Source: Tautonia rosea (GTDB lineage Bacteria; Planctomycetota; Planctomycetia; Isosphaerales; Isosphaeraceae). From it: 64,000 nt of DNA. Positions within the stretch are counted from its first letter, which is position 1; each line of letters opens with the position of its first letter. Below, in pieces: positions 51,197-60,598 of this stretch. A program made the translations under genes and the position numbers. The stretch covers positions 1 through 64,000 of the forward strand of contig NZ_JABBYO010000010.1 in NCBI RefSeq assembly GCF_012958305.1, given 5' to 3'. Below the pieces are notes generated by a model, which saw only the letters and a program-made list of their open reading frames with translations, ran no database searches and was not told the origin of the DNA.

Positions 51197-51909
51197 GGAT
51201 CGTCTCGACGCAGAATGGTACCTTCCTTGACGTAAACAACCGTCTCGGCAAGGTTTGTGGCGTGGTCCGCGATGCGCTCCAGGTTGCGGGCGATGTTGAT
51301 CAAATGCAACCAGATGGTTACCTGGCCCGGATCCTGGCGGATCGATTTCTTCAGATCCTTGAGGATCATCTGACGACGGTGATCGATCTCCCGATCCCCC
51401 TTGATCACCTGGCGAGCCATCCCCGTATCGCCCCGCGTCAGGGCGTCGAGCGCATCGCGGACTTGCCCCAGCGCTTCGACCCCGAGAAACTCCATTTGAG
51501 GAGGCAGCGGCACCGGCTCGTCGCGACGGGCCAGCTTGCGGGCTCGCTTGGCAATGTGAGCCGCCAGGTCCCCCATCCGCTCCAGTTCGTAGCTGATCTT
51601 CAGGGCTGAGGTTACGAGCCGAAGGTCTGAGGCGACCGGTTGGTGCAGCGCCAGAATCCGCAGGCAATCCTGCTCGATCCGGACCTGCCAGTGATCAATC
51701 GTCGGCTCGTCGGCCTTGACCTCGTTCGCCAGCTCCACCTTCCCGGCGCAGAGGGCCTGCACGCTCGACCGCAACGAGGTTTCCACCACCGCGGCAAGCT
51801 TCAAGACCTCGCCCCAGAGCACTTCCAGATCGCGCACCAGGTGACGATTCAAGTACGAACGCGGTCGATCAACTCCGGTTCCCGTTCCGGTTTCCGGTTC
51901 CATCATCAT
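51172..51909 (-). CDS. phoU: Phosphate signalling complex protein PhoU
   Basis: A 245-residue all-helical protein. Two PhoU repeats: VLKLAAVVETSLRSSVQALCAG ... WQVRIEQDCLRILALHQPVASDLRLVTSALKISYELERMGDLAAHIAKRA, and QVIKGDREIDHRRQMILKDLKKSIRQDPGQVTIWLHLINIARNLERIADHATNLAETVVYV. The ER(M/I)(G/A)D(L/H)A motifs are the metal-binding signature. PhoU restrains the PhoR-PhoB system and Pst transporter. No pst or phoB/phoR gene is present here, which is unusual but seen in planctomycetes. Three consecutive ATGs start the gene; the first is at 51909. Confidence 0.95.
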   Translation of the reverse strand: MMMEPETGTGTGVDRPRSYLNRHLVRDLEVLWGEVLKLAAVVETSLRSSVQALCAGKVELANEVKADEPTIDHWQVRIEQDCLRILALHQPVASDLRLVTSALKISYELERMGDLAAHIAKRARKLARRDEPVPLPPQMEFLGVEALGQVRDALDALTRGDTGMARQVIKGDREIDHRRQMILKDLKKSIRQDPGQVTIWLHLINIARNLERIADHATNLAETVVYVKEGTILRRDDPQPMTDPS

Positions 51910-52412
51910 GGGTGCGACTCATCTGCGCTGGCGTTCGGACCTTGCTTGGAAGACCGGCTTCACCGCGTGAGGTGTGAGACGTGATGGGATGCACCTCCCG
52001 TGCCGATCATTACTCTACGGAAGCCCCAGAAATTCATCAATGCAGATCGGTCTGGTTTGGCGAAATCCCTCGGTGTGCTCACACGGCCTTCATCAAGACA
52101 TCACGAGAGGACGCGAGAAAAGAGCATTCCGGCCTGGGACATCTGAGAAAACGATAGGTGGCATTGTACACGAACGTCTCGATTTCTTCAAACGATTCAA
52201 GGTCTTCCGGCAAAAGAGCTCGCCTCGGTCCCTTGTGCCTCAGCAGGAAACCGGGGGAATGCCCAGCGATCGATTCAAAGCGACCCAGGTCCCCCGCCCG
52301 ATCGCTCGATCGCCGCGCACGACAGAGCCCGGAGACGCGCGAAGGTCATCGCCGAATCTCCGGGCCCTGTCAATCGTGACGTCGCAATTGCCCCTCAGGT
52401 CGCCCTGAGCGA
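51910..52412. other. 500-bp intergenic region
   Basis: No coding frame is supported. It contains a 9-bp stem-loop at 52327-52365 and likely the phoU promoter at its left end. Confidence 0.4.
52327..52365 (-). terminator. Hairpin after the secreted Pro-rich protein gene
   Basis: GCCCGGAGA/TCTCCGGGC, a 9-bp stem with a long loop (21 bases), 48 bp past the stop at 52413 on the minus strand. Only moderately convincing because of the loop size. Confidence 0.45.
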
Positions 52413-54161
52413 TCAATACCGCTTGCCTTGCAGCGGCGGGCCGACACCATGCAACGGGACGTAAATCAGATCGGGCGGCACCAGATCGCCAGGCCGATAG
52501 TATCCGAGGTCATACTCGGCCTCGCTCGGCGTGTCCATAAGTGCCTTGTAAGGCCAGGTGACAATCTGAGCGGCCATCAGCCCGGCTGAGAAAAACGGCT
52601 GGGCGAGCTGGTTCCGCTGCTGGCTCTGCTTCGGGTCGTCGAGCGGGTAGGACAGGAAGCGGCCGACCGGACCAAGCTTCTGCTCGACACTCTGCCCGTA
52701 ACGCTCCAGCACCGGGTCCTGGAAGTAGAGCGGCAGGTGACAGGTGGCCGCGGCCGACCAGTACTTTCGACTCGGCGCGAATCGTCGAGGAGGCATCTCC
52801 ACGAAGTCCTCGGCCACCGGAATCGACTGAATCGGCCGAATTTCCGAAGGGCTCGGCGGTCGAGGGAGCTCGATGGCGAGGCTCGACAGTTCGTCTTCCT
52901 CATACATCGGCATCAAGGGATCGTCCGGCAGCGGAGCCGGGTCGAACCCTTGACGCTCGGCCTCCTCCTGACGACGGACGATTCTCATGACCTCCTCCCG
53001 TTGCTCGGGAGAGAGCAGATCACGCGGCGGCGGGCTGTTCCGGCGACCCAGGCCGTTCAGCTCCATCGCTCCCCTCGACTCGCGGCCCGATTCCCGAGCC
53101 GACAGGGTGGTCGGCCTCGGCGAGGGCGTCCGGGACGGACTGGGAGCCGCCATTGCGGGCCCTTCCTGCGCGGGAATCGCACTCGGAACGTCACGCGAGG
53201 GAGCCGCCCCACGCTGGCCCAGCTCCATCAGCTCCTCAGCCGAGGGAGGCAGGGCAGGCAATTCGTCGGGAGGGCTCGGCGGGGTCGAGGCCATCGGAAG
53301 GGGATCAGGGGGAGCCGCTCCCAGAATCGCCGTCGGCGACTCGATCGTCGGAATCCCCGGCTCCTCGGGCAGTTGCGGCAACCCGAACGGCGCCGCGGCC
53401 GCTGCCGCCGGAGGCTCGCTCGGCAGCATGGGCAAATCGCCTGGCATGGCTGCGGCTGTCGGCACGGTGTTCGACACCGCGGGAGCGGGGGCGGCCGAGG
53501 CGATCGGCGGCAGTTCGAGCCCTTCCGGACCCGGCAACGACTGGGCGGCCGAGGGCAGCACCCGAGGGTCGATGCTGATCGGTTCGGGGGGGATCGGCGG
53601 AGCCAGGTCCGGGGACACCGAAACCTGGGGGGCCGGAGCATTCGGCGCCGGGCTCGGCCGCTCGCCTCCGGTCAAGAGCACGCCGTCGGTCGAGCCGATC
53701 GCGCCGGGTTCGGGTCGAGGAGGCTCGGCCAGCGCGATCGCCCCCGGCATGGCTCCCGATCGGCCTCGGCTCGGACTCCGTCGAGCCGTCACCTCGCGCG
53801 ACGCCTCGGGCGATCGCATCCCCTCGCGGGCATCTTCGATCCCCTGGCGCAGTTCCCGTTGCTCGGCGTCGGGGAGTTCCCCGATCCTCGCCTCCGCCTC
53901 CCGGAACAAGGTCAGGGCGCGGAGATACTCGCCGTAGCGAAGATAATCTTGCCCGTTGCGGAGCAGGTGCCGGGGCGACCGGGCCGAGGCCATCGGGTCA
54001 CTCGATCCAATGGCCGGCGGGGCCTCGGGAGCCGAGGGGCTGACACTCGACCGGACCACCGGCCGATCGCCATCCTGCGCGAAACCGGAGGAGACGCCGG
54101 CCGCCACGGCGGCCGTCAGCAGGGCTGTGGTCATGGTTACGACCGGAGAGAGACGACGCAC
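52413..54161 (-). CDS. Secreted Pro-rich protein with conserved C-terminal domain
   Basis: About 582 residues from the GTG at 54161, chosen because AAGGAGG lies 6 bases upstream and a signal peptide (TTALLTAAVAAGVSSGFAQ) then starts the protein; the longer ATG at 54245 lacks this. Residues about 55-110 form a TPR-like helical pair (GQDYLRYGEYLRALTLFREAEAR). A Pro/Ala-rich region with little structure runs to about 420. The last 120 residues are conserved-looking and aromatic (KYWSAAATCHLPLYFQDPVLERYGQSVE, QIVTWPYKALMDTP), as in other planctomycete exported proteins of unknown function. Confidence 0.82.
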   Translation of the reverse strand: MRRLSPVVTMTTALLTAAVAAGVSSGFAQDGDRPVVRSSVSPSAPEAPPAIGSSDPMASARSPRHLLRNGQDYLRYGEYLRALTLFREAEARIGELPDAEQRELRQGIEDAREGMRSPEASREVTARRSPSRGRSGAMPGAIALAEPPRPEPGAIGSTDGVLLTGGERPSPAPNAPAPQVSVSPDLAPPIPPEPISIDPRVLPSAAQSLPGPEGLELPPIASAAPAPAVSNTVPTAAAMPGDLPMLPSEPPAAAAAAPFGLPQLPEEPGIPTIESPTAILGAAPPDPLPMASTPPSPPDELPALPPSAEELMELGQRGAAPSRDVPSAIPAQEGPAMAAPSPSRTPSPRPTTLSARESGRESRGAMELNGLGRRNSPPPRDLLSPEQREEVMRIVRRQEEAERQGFDPAPLPDDPLMPMYEEDELSSLAIELPRPPSPSEIRPIQSIPVAEDFVEMPPRRFAPSRKYWSAAATCHLPLYFQDPVLERYGQSVEQKLGPVGRFLSYPLDDPKQSQQRNQLAQPFFSAGLMAAQIVTWPYKALMDTPSEAEYDLGYYRPGDLVPPDLIYVPLHGVGPPLQGKRY

Positions 54162-54417
54162 ACCGAGCCTCCTTGCTTGCCCTGAGCGGGGGCTTCCCCG
54201 CGCCGTGGCCGGGTCGAGTCCGAAGCCATGAGCCCGATCGCTCACGGCTCCACGCGATCCCGATGCTTCCGTAATTCAGACGGTCAACCGACCAAAGTTC
54301 CCGAATCCTTCGAGCAACCTGGGCCGATCGTGCCCCATCCTTCCCAATCCATCGGGCCTGGTCGGGGCGAGAGATGTGTTGGTCCTTGGCCTTTCGTTCG
54401 GGACGCCGCCCCGACGC
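54162..54417. other. Intergenic region, nothing recognised
   Basis: It separates the secreted protein start from the guaB stop on the same strand. Confidence 0.35.
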
Positions 54418-55926
54418 TCAGACCGAATTGCGGCTCGACTCCCCCTCAAACGCCGGGCTGGTGTAGTTGGGGGCTTCCTGAGTAATGACCACATCGTGCG
54501 GATGACCTTCCGAGACCGAGGCCCCCGTCACCTGGATAAACCGGGTCTTGGTCCGCAGCTCCTCGATCGTCCGGGTCCCGCAGTAGCCCATCCCGGCCCG
54601 AAGGCCCCCGATGAGCTGATACACGTAATCGGCCAGCGGCCCCTTGTACGGTACGCGGCCCTCGACTCCCTCCGGCACGTACTTCTGCGAGGCCGACGGC
54701 TTCCCGTCCGGCCCCTTCTGAACATCCTGCCGATAGCGGTCGGCCGACCCCTTCGACATCGCACCGATCGACCCCATCCCCCGGTATCGCTTAAAGCTCC
54801 GACCCCGGTAGATGATCGTCTCTCCCGGGCTTTCCGCCAGCCCCGCGAACAGGCCGCCAATCATCACGCAATGCGCCCCGGCGGCCAGCGCCTTGGCAAT
54901 GTCTCCCGAGTAGCGAATGCCCCCATCGGCGATGATCGGCACCCTTCCGTCGGCCGCCTTGGCGCAGTGGTACACGGCCGTAATTTGAGGCACGCCCACG
55001 CCGCTGACGACCCGCGTCGTGCAGATCGACCCCGGCCCAATCCCCACCTTCACCGCGTCGGCCCCGGCGTCGATCAAGGCCCGGGTCCCCTCGGCGGTCG
55101 CCACGTTCCCGGCCACCACCTCAATCTTGAAGTCGCGCTTCACCTGCCGAACCGTCTCGATCACGTTCTTGCTGTGCCCGTGCGCCGAGTCGACCACGAT
55201 CAGGTCCACGTCCGCCTCGATCAACGACGCCACCCGCTCGAAGTCGTACACGCCCACCGCCGCGCCCACCCGCAACCGCCCGCGAGAATCCTTGCAGGCC
55301 AGCGGGTACTTGTGCAGCTTGTCGATGTCCTTGATCGTAATGAGCCCTTTGAGCGTCGCGTTCTCGTCGACCAGCAACAGCTTCTCGACCTTGTTCTTGG
55401 TCAAGATCCGGTCGGCTTCGTCCAGGCTCGTATTCTCGGGGGCCGTCACGAGGTTGGTCTTGGTCATGACCTCCTCGACCGGCAGGTCGTCTCGCTCCAG
55501 GAACCGCAGGTCGCGCCGGGTGAGAATCCCCCGCAGCTTCCTCCCCTCGACGACGATCGGCACGCCCGAGATGTTGTGATCGCTCATCAACTCCCGCGCC
55601 TGGGCCACGGTGGCCGTCGGCGGCAGGGTGACGGGATCGACAATAATGCCGTTCTCCGACCGCTTCACCTTGTCGACCTCGATCGTCTGATCCTCGATCG
55701 ACAGGTTCTTGTGAATGATCCCGAGCCCCCCCTCCTGCGCCAGCGCAATGGCCAACTCGGCCTCCGTCACCGTGTCCATCGGGGCCGAGAGGATCGGGAT
55801 GTTCAGGTCGATCGAGGCGGTCAGCCGGGTCCTCGTCTCGACCTCCCTCGGGAGCAGTTCCGACAGCGCCGGCTCCAGCAGCACGTCGTCAAAGGTCATC
55901 CCTTGGTAGGCGATGCGGTCTTGCAT
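54418..55926 (-). CDS. guaB: Inosine-5'-monophosphate dehydrogenase
   Basis: A 502-residue protein. TIM-barrel catalytic domain: [55 protein letters not shown], and the catalytic loop [13 protein letters not shown] (Cys about residue 303). A CBS-domain pair is inserted at about 95-210 ([55 protein letters not shown]). It catalyses IMP to XMP, the first committed step of GMP synthesis. Ends with LAEQ-type region [13 protein letters not shown]. Neighbouring hpt also serves purine metabolism but is 20 kb away. Confidence 0.96.
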   Translation of the reverse strand: MQDRIAYQGMTFDDVLLEPALSELLPREVETRTRLTASIDLNIPILSAPMDTVTEAELAIALAQEGGLGIIHKNLSIEDQTIEVDKVKRSENGIIVDPVTLPPTATVAQARELMSDHNISGVPIVVEGRKLRGILTRRDLRFLERDDLPVEEVMTKTNLVTAPENTSLDEADRILTKNKVEKLLLVDENATLKGLITIKDIDKLHKYPLACKDSRGRLRVGAAVGVYDFERVASLIEADVDLIVVDSAHGHSKNVIETVRQVKRDFKIEVVAGNVATAEGTRALIDAGADAVKVGIGPGSICTTRVVSGVGVPQITAVYHCAKAADGRVPIIADGGIRYSGDIAKALAAGAHCVMIGGLFAGLAESPGETIIYRGRSFKRYRGMGSIGAMSKGSADRYRQDVQKGPDGKPSASQKYVPEGVEGRVPYKGPLADYVYQLIGGLRAGMGYCGTRTIEELRTKTRFIQVTGASVSEGHPHDVVITQEAPNYTSPAFEGESSRNSV

Positions 55927-56247
55927 AATCGGGAAATGCCTCCGAACCGACTCCCCGAGCGTGCCGAGCGAGCGGTCAATCCTTCGGTGCCTTTCCCATC
56001 ATATTAGAACGGTCTGGCCTCCGTCCGGCAACGCCAACCGTCCAGAGCCCTCGCCGGGAATTGCCATCCCACACAATCCCCTGTCCTTCTCATCGGCCCG
56101 TCCCCGATCCGCCTTCACCTTTTTGCTCGATTCTGTCGATCGGCGCGGTTGTGCCGCCGTTCCCTCGGGTGGTCCTGGTGCAGTCACCAGTGCCACCTGG
56201 CTGCAAATTCGGTTCTTGACACCTTATTTCCTGCGTTCGGTCGTTGT
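55927..56247. promoter_or_regulatory. guaB upstream region with palindrome copy
   Basis: TCCTGGTGCAGTCACCAGTG at 56173-56192 is an imperfect palindrome whose complement matches that at 57447-57466 for 17 of 20 positions. No -35/-10 pair for guaB is certain; a TTGACA at 56216 points the other way. Confidence 0.4.
56173..56192. promoter_or_regulatory. Operator-like palindrome, left copy
   Basis: TCCTGGTGCAGTCACCAGTG; CTGGTG...CACCAG stem. Reverse complement shares GGTGGCACTGGTGACT with the copy at 57442. It lies downstream of the dehydrogenase and 247 bp upstream of the guaB start. Confidence 0.5.
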
Positions 56248-57399
56248 TTAAATCAGATGGTTCGGGAAATCCCGGGGTCGTTCGCAGGCGACTTGCTCCA
56301 TGACCTGTTGCAACTGACGTTTCAGCATGTAGATGCAGTGACCGCCGCCGCGTTCGCCGAGGGCGGCCACGCCGTACATGAAGGTTCGACCGAGAAACGT
56401 GAAATGGGCACCCGCAGCCAAAGCGGTGGCCACATCCGCGCCGGTCCGGATCCCCGAGTCCATCATGATCGCCATCTTCTCCCCGAAGGTTTTCACCAGT
56501 TCCGGAAGCGCTTCCACCGTGGCCTGGCCGGCGTCTAGCTGACGTCCTCCGTGGTTGGACACGATGATCCCGTCGGCACCGAGGGCCAGGGCCTTCTCGG
56601 CATCTTCAAGAGTCACCACCCCTTTGACCACCAGGCGGCCCTTCCACTTGTCCCGGAGCGATTTGACGCGGTCCTCGGAGAGACGCCCGCTGAAGGTTTT
56701 GTTCATGAACTGACCGAGGTGTTTCATGCCGCGCCCCGGGGGAATGTAGGGTTTGAGGGTCTGAAATTCGGGGGCGCCGGCACGGAGCTGGGAAAAGGCC
56801 CAATGGGGATGGGCGATCATTTGCAGCACGTTGCGAAGGGTCATGCGAGGCGGGATCGAGAGCCCGTTGCGGATCTCCTTGGGACGGTACCCGAAGGTGG
56901 GGGTGTCGGCCAGAATCAGCAGGGTTTGGCAACCGGCGGCTTCGGCGCGGTCGAGAATTTTGTCCCGGATCTCCTGCTCGGCCGGGTGATAGAGCTGAAA
57001 CCAGAAGCGCCCCTCGGTCAATTCCGCCACCGTCTCGATGCTGGCCGTGGCGACGGTGCTCAGGCAAAAGAGGATGTTGTTCTCATGCGCTGCCCTGGCG
57101 AGGATTTCCGTCGCTCGGGGCCACATCAGTCCTTGCAGGCCGATGGGGGCAATCCCGAACGGCGCGGCGTAGGTCTGCCCGAACAGCTCCGTCCTCAGGT
57201 CGCTGCCCGGATAGTCTCGCAGATAATAAGGACGCAACAGCAGCTCTCTGAGTTTGGCGGTATTGCGTTCAAGGTTGATCTCGGAGTGACATCCGCCTTC
57301 CAGATAATCCAAGGCAAACCCCGGAATCCGCCGCCGGGCCCTGCGGCGGAGAAACTCGACAGAGGGGACCTCGGATGAGAAATCGTTATCAGCGGACAT
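56248..57399 (-). CDS. FMN-dependent alpha-hydroxy-acid dehydrogenase (LldD-like)
   Basis: A 383-residue protein. Family features: IPGFALDYLEGGCHSEINLERNT, FGIAPIGLQGLMWPRATEILARAA, CLSTVATASIETV, FWFQLYHP, LVVKGVVTLEDAEKALALGADGIIVSNHGGRQLD (active-site His-Gly-Gly-Arg), MMDSGIRTGADVATALAAGAHFTFLGRTFMYG. It oxidises an L-2-hydroxy acid such as lactate with FMN. The substrate is not fixed by sequence. The start at 57399 follows GGAGT/CCTCC-type sequence and matches the family N-terminus. Palindromic sequences flank the gene on both sides. Confidence 0.93.
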   Translation of the reverse strand: MSADNDFSSEVPSVEFLRRRARRRIPGFALDYLEGGCHSEINLERNTAKLRELLLRPYYLRDYPGSDLRTELFGQTYAAPFGIAPIGLQGLMWPRATEILARAAHENNILFCLSTVATASIETVAELTEGRFWFQLYHPAEQEIRDKILDRAEAAGCQTLLILADTPTFGYRPKEIRNGLSIPPRMTLRNVLQMIAHPHWAFSQLRAGAPEFQTLKPYIPPGRGMKHLGQFMNKTFSGRLSEDRVKSLRDKWKGRLVVKGVVTLEDAEKALALGADGIIVSNHGGRQLDAGQATVEALPELVKTFGEKMAIMMDSGIRTGADVATALAAGAHFTFLGRTFMYGVAALGERGGGHCIYMLKRQLQQVMEQVACERPRDFPNHLI

Positions 57400-57446
57400 G
57401 GAGGAGGACTCCTGCAGAGGGTCCATTCGGACATTGCGTCGGGTGG

Positions 57447-57466
57447 CACTGGTGACTTCACCAGTG
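57447..57466. promoter_or_regulatory. Operator-like palindrome, right copy (promoter side)
   Basis: CACTGGTGA-CT-TCACCAGTG: perfect 9-bp arms, centred about 57 bp upstream of the dehydrogenase start, a normal repressor position. FadR/LldR-type GntR regulators bind TGGT...ACCA sites, though with different spacing, so the regulator is not assigned. Confidence 0.6.
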
Positions 57467-57643
57467 TACACCAATTGCCGGCGTTTCCAGACTCGGCGTC
57501 CTCCTGAAGGGACGGCCATCACGCGCCGCCTCGGGAGGTCAATCGCGGCGATCGTGGTTCCGTCGTCGGGCGATGCGGAGGATGATCCTCCTGTTCAGGG
57601 AGCCCGAACACGGGTGCGGACCCCTGTGCCACCCAGCCGTCCA

Positions 57644-59584
57644 TCACTGATCCGACTTGTGCCTCCCGACCTGCCAGTTCGTCGTGAAACGCTCTGTGAA
57701 CCCCTCATGTTGCGAGGCCTCGCCCTCGAGCTCCCCGTATCCGTGCAGGGAGTGAACGCCGTCACCCGACTGCACTTCCTCCGATACCCAGTTACCTGCG
57801 CTGAAGGAAACGCCCGTCCCAGCCCAGGTCACGTCTTCTTCGCGCGTCCAGATCGACCCGTCTTTTCTGACAGATCGTTCGCTGAGCTTGCCCTTCCAGT
57901 CAAAGAGCACAGACATGACGCCCACGCTCGCGGTCTGCGCCTTTCCCGTCTCGGGATCGATTTCGATGACGAGGTCGAAATCGGCATCCGGTTCCTTGCG
58001 CACGTTCACGCCCCGAAGCGTCATCTTGCTCGTGCTGCTCTCTCCCTCAAAGGCGTGACGGGAGAAGCGACTCTCGCGTGCCCGAAACGAAGAGATTGTC
58101 CATGACTTCAGCGAGTAGTACTCGGTGAGTTGCGCGGGGACGTCCGGTGAGTCAGCCCTGCTGTAAAGGGCGTCCTCGTATTCAAAGGTCGCGTCAATCG
58201 TCGCCTCGATTTCGACCTTCCGCCAGGAGGAGTTTTGTTCGTCTTCGCTGAAATGGGCAAGTGTATGCGTATTGGTGATTCTGGCTCGTGCGTCTCCCTG
58301 TTGGCAGTCGCCCACGCCGATCTCCACCTTGAGAACGGGAATCGAGACGCCCCCTCCGGAAACCGATGGGAGCTCCGACGAGGCGATGACCAGAGCGATG
58401 TCGTGGAAGTCCTCTTCGTTGAGGCAGAACGTGCGCTCTTCCCGGCCGGACCAGTCCTCCTCACGGCCCTCTCCGTCGGGATCGATGATCGCCTGCACGG
58501 TCAATTTGTCATTGGCCGCGAAATCAGTAAGGTCGAAACGAATACTGGGCGTAATGTCCGGATGCTCGACTTTGTTCTCATAGCGATAGAAGACGGCCGA
58601 CAGTGGGGGGAGCCAGATCGGCTCGGTCGGCGGTTTGTCGGCATCGAGTTCTCGATGCCGTTCCTTGTGAAACGTGTAGATCTTGTACGATCCTTTGCTG
58701 TCGACATAAGATCCTTTGTGAGGTCCGATGTCAGAGTTGCGCAGGCAGTAATCCTTGAAGCACTCGTCAAAACCCATTTCGCCGCTCGACCCCCGCCGCG
58801 CTTCATTCTCAATGGCCGTCAGCGCATCGAGATGTCGGCAGGCCTGCCAGATATTGCCAATGATCTGGTTCCCGAATTTGTGGCTGAGATAGGTAGGAAA
58901 TAAAAACACATCTCCTTCGGGCCAGGTCCGCTCCGCCGTCAGCATCCATTGCGATGCGTCGCGAAAGTCAAAGTGCTTCATGATGTACCGACGCTCACCC
59001 GGCTCCAGATCGTCCTTGATGAAGTCGGTCGCCCAGATAGCAGTCGATTCCTTCCACCATTTTTGCTCGTCGGGGTCGATGGCATTCTGAAAGGCGTGGA
59101 ACAACTCGTGCGCCAACTTCTCAATCATCTCGTCGCCGACCAGGTGACTGCCAATCTCGATCCACGAAAACCCTTCGCCCGATGCCAGCTCTCGATAATG
59201 GCACGCGCCTCCTCCAACTCGGTGAACGTAGATGTCGAGTCGTGCATCACCCCCATTCTCCGGCACATCCTCGATGTCGCTCGGGGGACGAGTGTGCAGC
59301 AACTCCTCAAAACGCTTGAACATCGAGTGTTCATGAATGACGTCCATCACCCTCAGCGCATCGTCGGGGCGGTTCACCGACCACACTCGAATGGGGTAGA
59401 CGTCGCTGTCGCACGAGACCCAGTCGAGTTCAGGATTCTCAACCGTGGGCCGCTCCATCTGGATCGCGTGCGAGATTCTCACCGGAATCAAAAACAGCGC
59501 GGCGAGAATCAGCGCCACCCGTCCTGAAGCAGCATGGAGAAGCGTCCGTTTCGTTGCACGGAAGATGGCGATTGGGTGATTCAT
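57644..59584 (-). CDS. Secreted zinc-metallopeptidase-like protein
   Basis: A 646-residue protein. GAGGAGGG precedes the ATG at 59584 and a signal peptide follows (LHAASGRVALILAALFLIPVRISHA). The segment MIEKLAHELFHAFQNAIDPDEQKWWKESTAIWATDFI has HExxH plus a downstream Glu, the zinc-ligand pattern of gluzincin metallopeptidases. The C-terminal 350 residues are beta-rich and Cys-poor (SIRFDLTDFAANDKLTVQAIID ...) and not recognised. Base composition here is clearly less G+C-rich than the neighbouring genes, hinting at a different origin. It may be a secreted protease; activity not proven. Confidence 0.82.
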   Translation of the reverse strand: MNHPIAIFRATKRTLLHAASGRVALILAALFLIPVRISHAIQMERPTVENPELDWVSCDSDVYPIRVWSVNRPDDALRVMDVIHEHSMFKRFEELLHTRPPSDIEDVPENGGDARLDIYVHRVGGGACHYRELASGEGFSWIEIGSHLVGDEMIEKLAHELFHAFQNAIDPDEQKWWKESTAIWATDFIKDDLEPGERRYIMKHFDFRDASQWMLTAERTWPEGDVFLFPTYLSHKFGNQIIGNIWQACRHLDALTAIENEARRGSSGEMGFDECFKDYCLRNSDIGPHKGSYVDSKGSYKIYTFHKERHRELDADKPPTEPIWLPPLSAVFYRYENKVEHPDITPSIRFDLTDFAANDKLTVQAIIDPDGEGREEDWSGREERTFCLNEEDFHDIALVIASSELPSVSGGGVSIPVLKVEIGVGDCQQGDARARITNTHTLAHFSEDEQNSSWRKVEIEATIDATFEYEDALYSRADSPDVPAQLTEYYSLKSWTISSFRARESRFSRHAFEGESSTSKMTLRGVNVRKEPDADFDLVIEIDPETGKAQTASVGVMSVLFDWKGKLSERSVRKDGSIWTREEDVTWAGTGVSFSAGNWVSEEVQSGDGVHSLHGYGELEGEASQHEGFTERFTTNWQVGRHKSDQ

Positions 59585-59948
59585 CGTTGGCCCTCCTCGA
59601 AACAGGCCTCGGTGCGGATGCAGCGCACTCAAAGGAAAGGGCCGCAAATCGCGTGCCTCGCAGAGAACGCGACGGGGTGGCCGGGCAGCGCGACGGGTGG
59701 CCGGGGGAAAGTGAGGCAGAGCGAAACGTGCCCCGGTGCCGGAGCGAATCCCGGAGCACGCCATCGGCTTTGCACCGGCCACTCGTGGTGGCCATGCCAA
59801 ATTCCCCATTTCGAGTGACTGCCGCGGCCTCCGTTTTCGATGATGTTGTCATGGAGGATCTGCCGATCTCGTTTCCCCCTTCCCTGAGCGGTCGGCTCGG
59901 GACGTCCTCTTTGGCAACCTGAGATCATACTCCCCTGCTCCCGCCATC

Positions 59949-60071
59949 GCGCACCAAGGGGCGCACCCGAAGCGCACCAGGGGGCACTCGGAAGCGCACC
60001 AAGGGGCGCACCCGAAGCGCACCGAACAGCGCACCAACGGGCGCACCGAACAGCGCACCCATCGGCGCACC
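59949..60071. repeat. 11-12-bp period repeat array, GCGCACC motif
   Basis: GCGCACC occurs at 59949, 59961, 59972, 59994, 60006, 60017, 60029, 60041, 60053 and 60065 with one variant at 59983, giving 11 units at 11-12 bp spacing. Spacers are mostly AAGGG, CGAA or GAACA. The near-helical phasing suggests one-face repeated sites or slipped-strand expansion. Confidence 0.75.
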
Positions 60072-60193
60072 CGAACAGCTCGTTGAGGGATAACCCCCCT
60101 TCGGTCAGCCGGATGGCGAGCCGACCGTTGAGGGGAGTTGGTCGTTCAAAGCTTTGTTGTTGCAAGTGGTTACGTCGTTCGTTCCTCGCGTTG

Positions 60194-60338
60194 CGAAACG
60201 AACCCATCGCCCCCGAGTCCGCCCTGCGAAACGAACCCATGCTCCGAAGTCCCACGCACGAAACGAACCCATTCCCACCAAACGCACCATGACGAAACGA
60301 ACCCGTTCTCCCCAAACGCGCCGTGACGAAACGAACCC
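60194..60338. repeat. 32-34-bp period repeat array, CGAAACGAACCC motif
   Basis: CGAAACGAACCC occurs at 60194, 60227, 60259, 60293 and 60327 (spacings 33, 32, 34, 34). Intervening sequence is itself similar in the last copies (TTCTCCCCAAACGC). The units are degenerate, so this is not a CRISPR array. Confidence 0.75.
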
Positions 60339-60598
60339 GTTCCTCCCGCATCTCAACCCACCCAACCGTCTCCGTTCCACCGATTCCTCTCAATCCGTGT
60401 TCCATCCGTGTTTCATCCGTGGCGTAAAACCTCCCACCCCTGCCCACGAGCCCGACGTAACCCCTTGGCAGCGGGCCGACTCAGCGTTGTGGACGGCAAG
60501 GATTTCGGGTACAATGGGTCTTCACTCTTGTTCACCACGCCAGGGCTCCAGATCGCTGGCCCCGGATCGCCCCGACGGGTTGAGGGATCGTACCAACC

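Larger units (their letters stand above)
59585..60598. other. 1-kb intergenic region upstream of gyrA
   Basis: No supported gene. It holds two short-period repeat arrays (59949-60071 and 60194-60338) and a third set of ATCCGTGTT repeats (60392-60424). The gyrA promoter should lie near 60430-60590; no clear pair is visible. Confidence 0.5.

Noticed and set aside
56216-56221. TTGACA as a promoter -35 box
   Set aside because: It points to the plus strand, where no gene follows, and there is no matching -10 sequence at 16-18 bp.
60194-60338. Possible CRISPR array
   Set aside because: Only a 12-base core is shared, the spacers are about 20-22 bases, similar to one another, and no cas gene is nearby.
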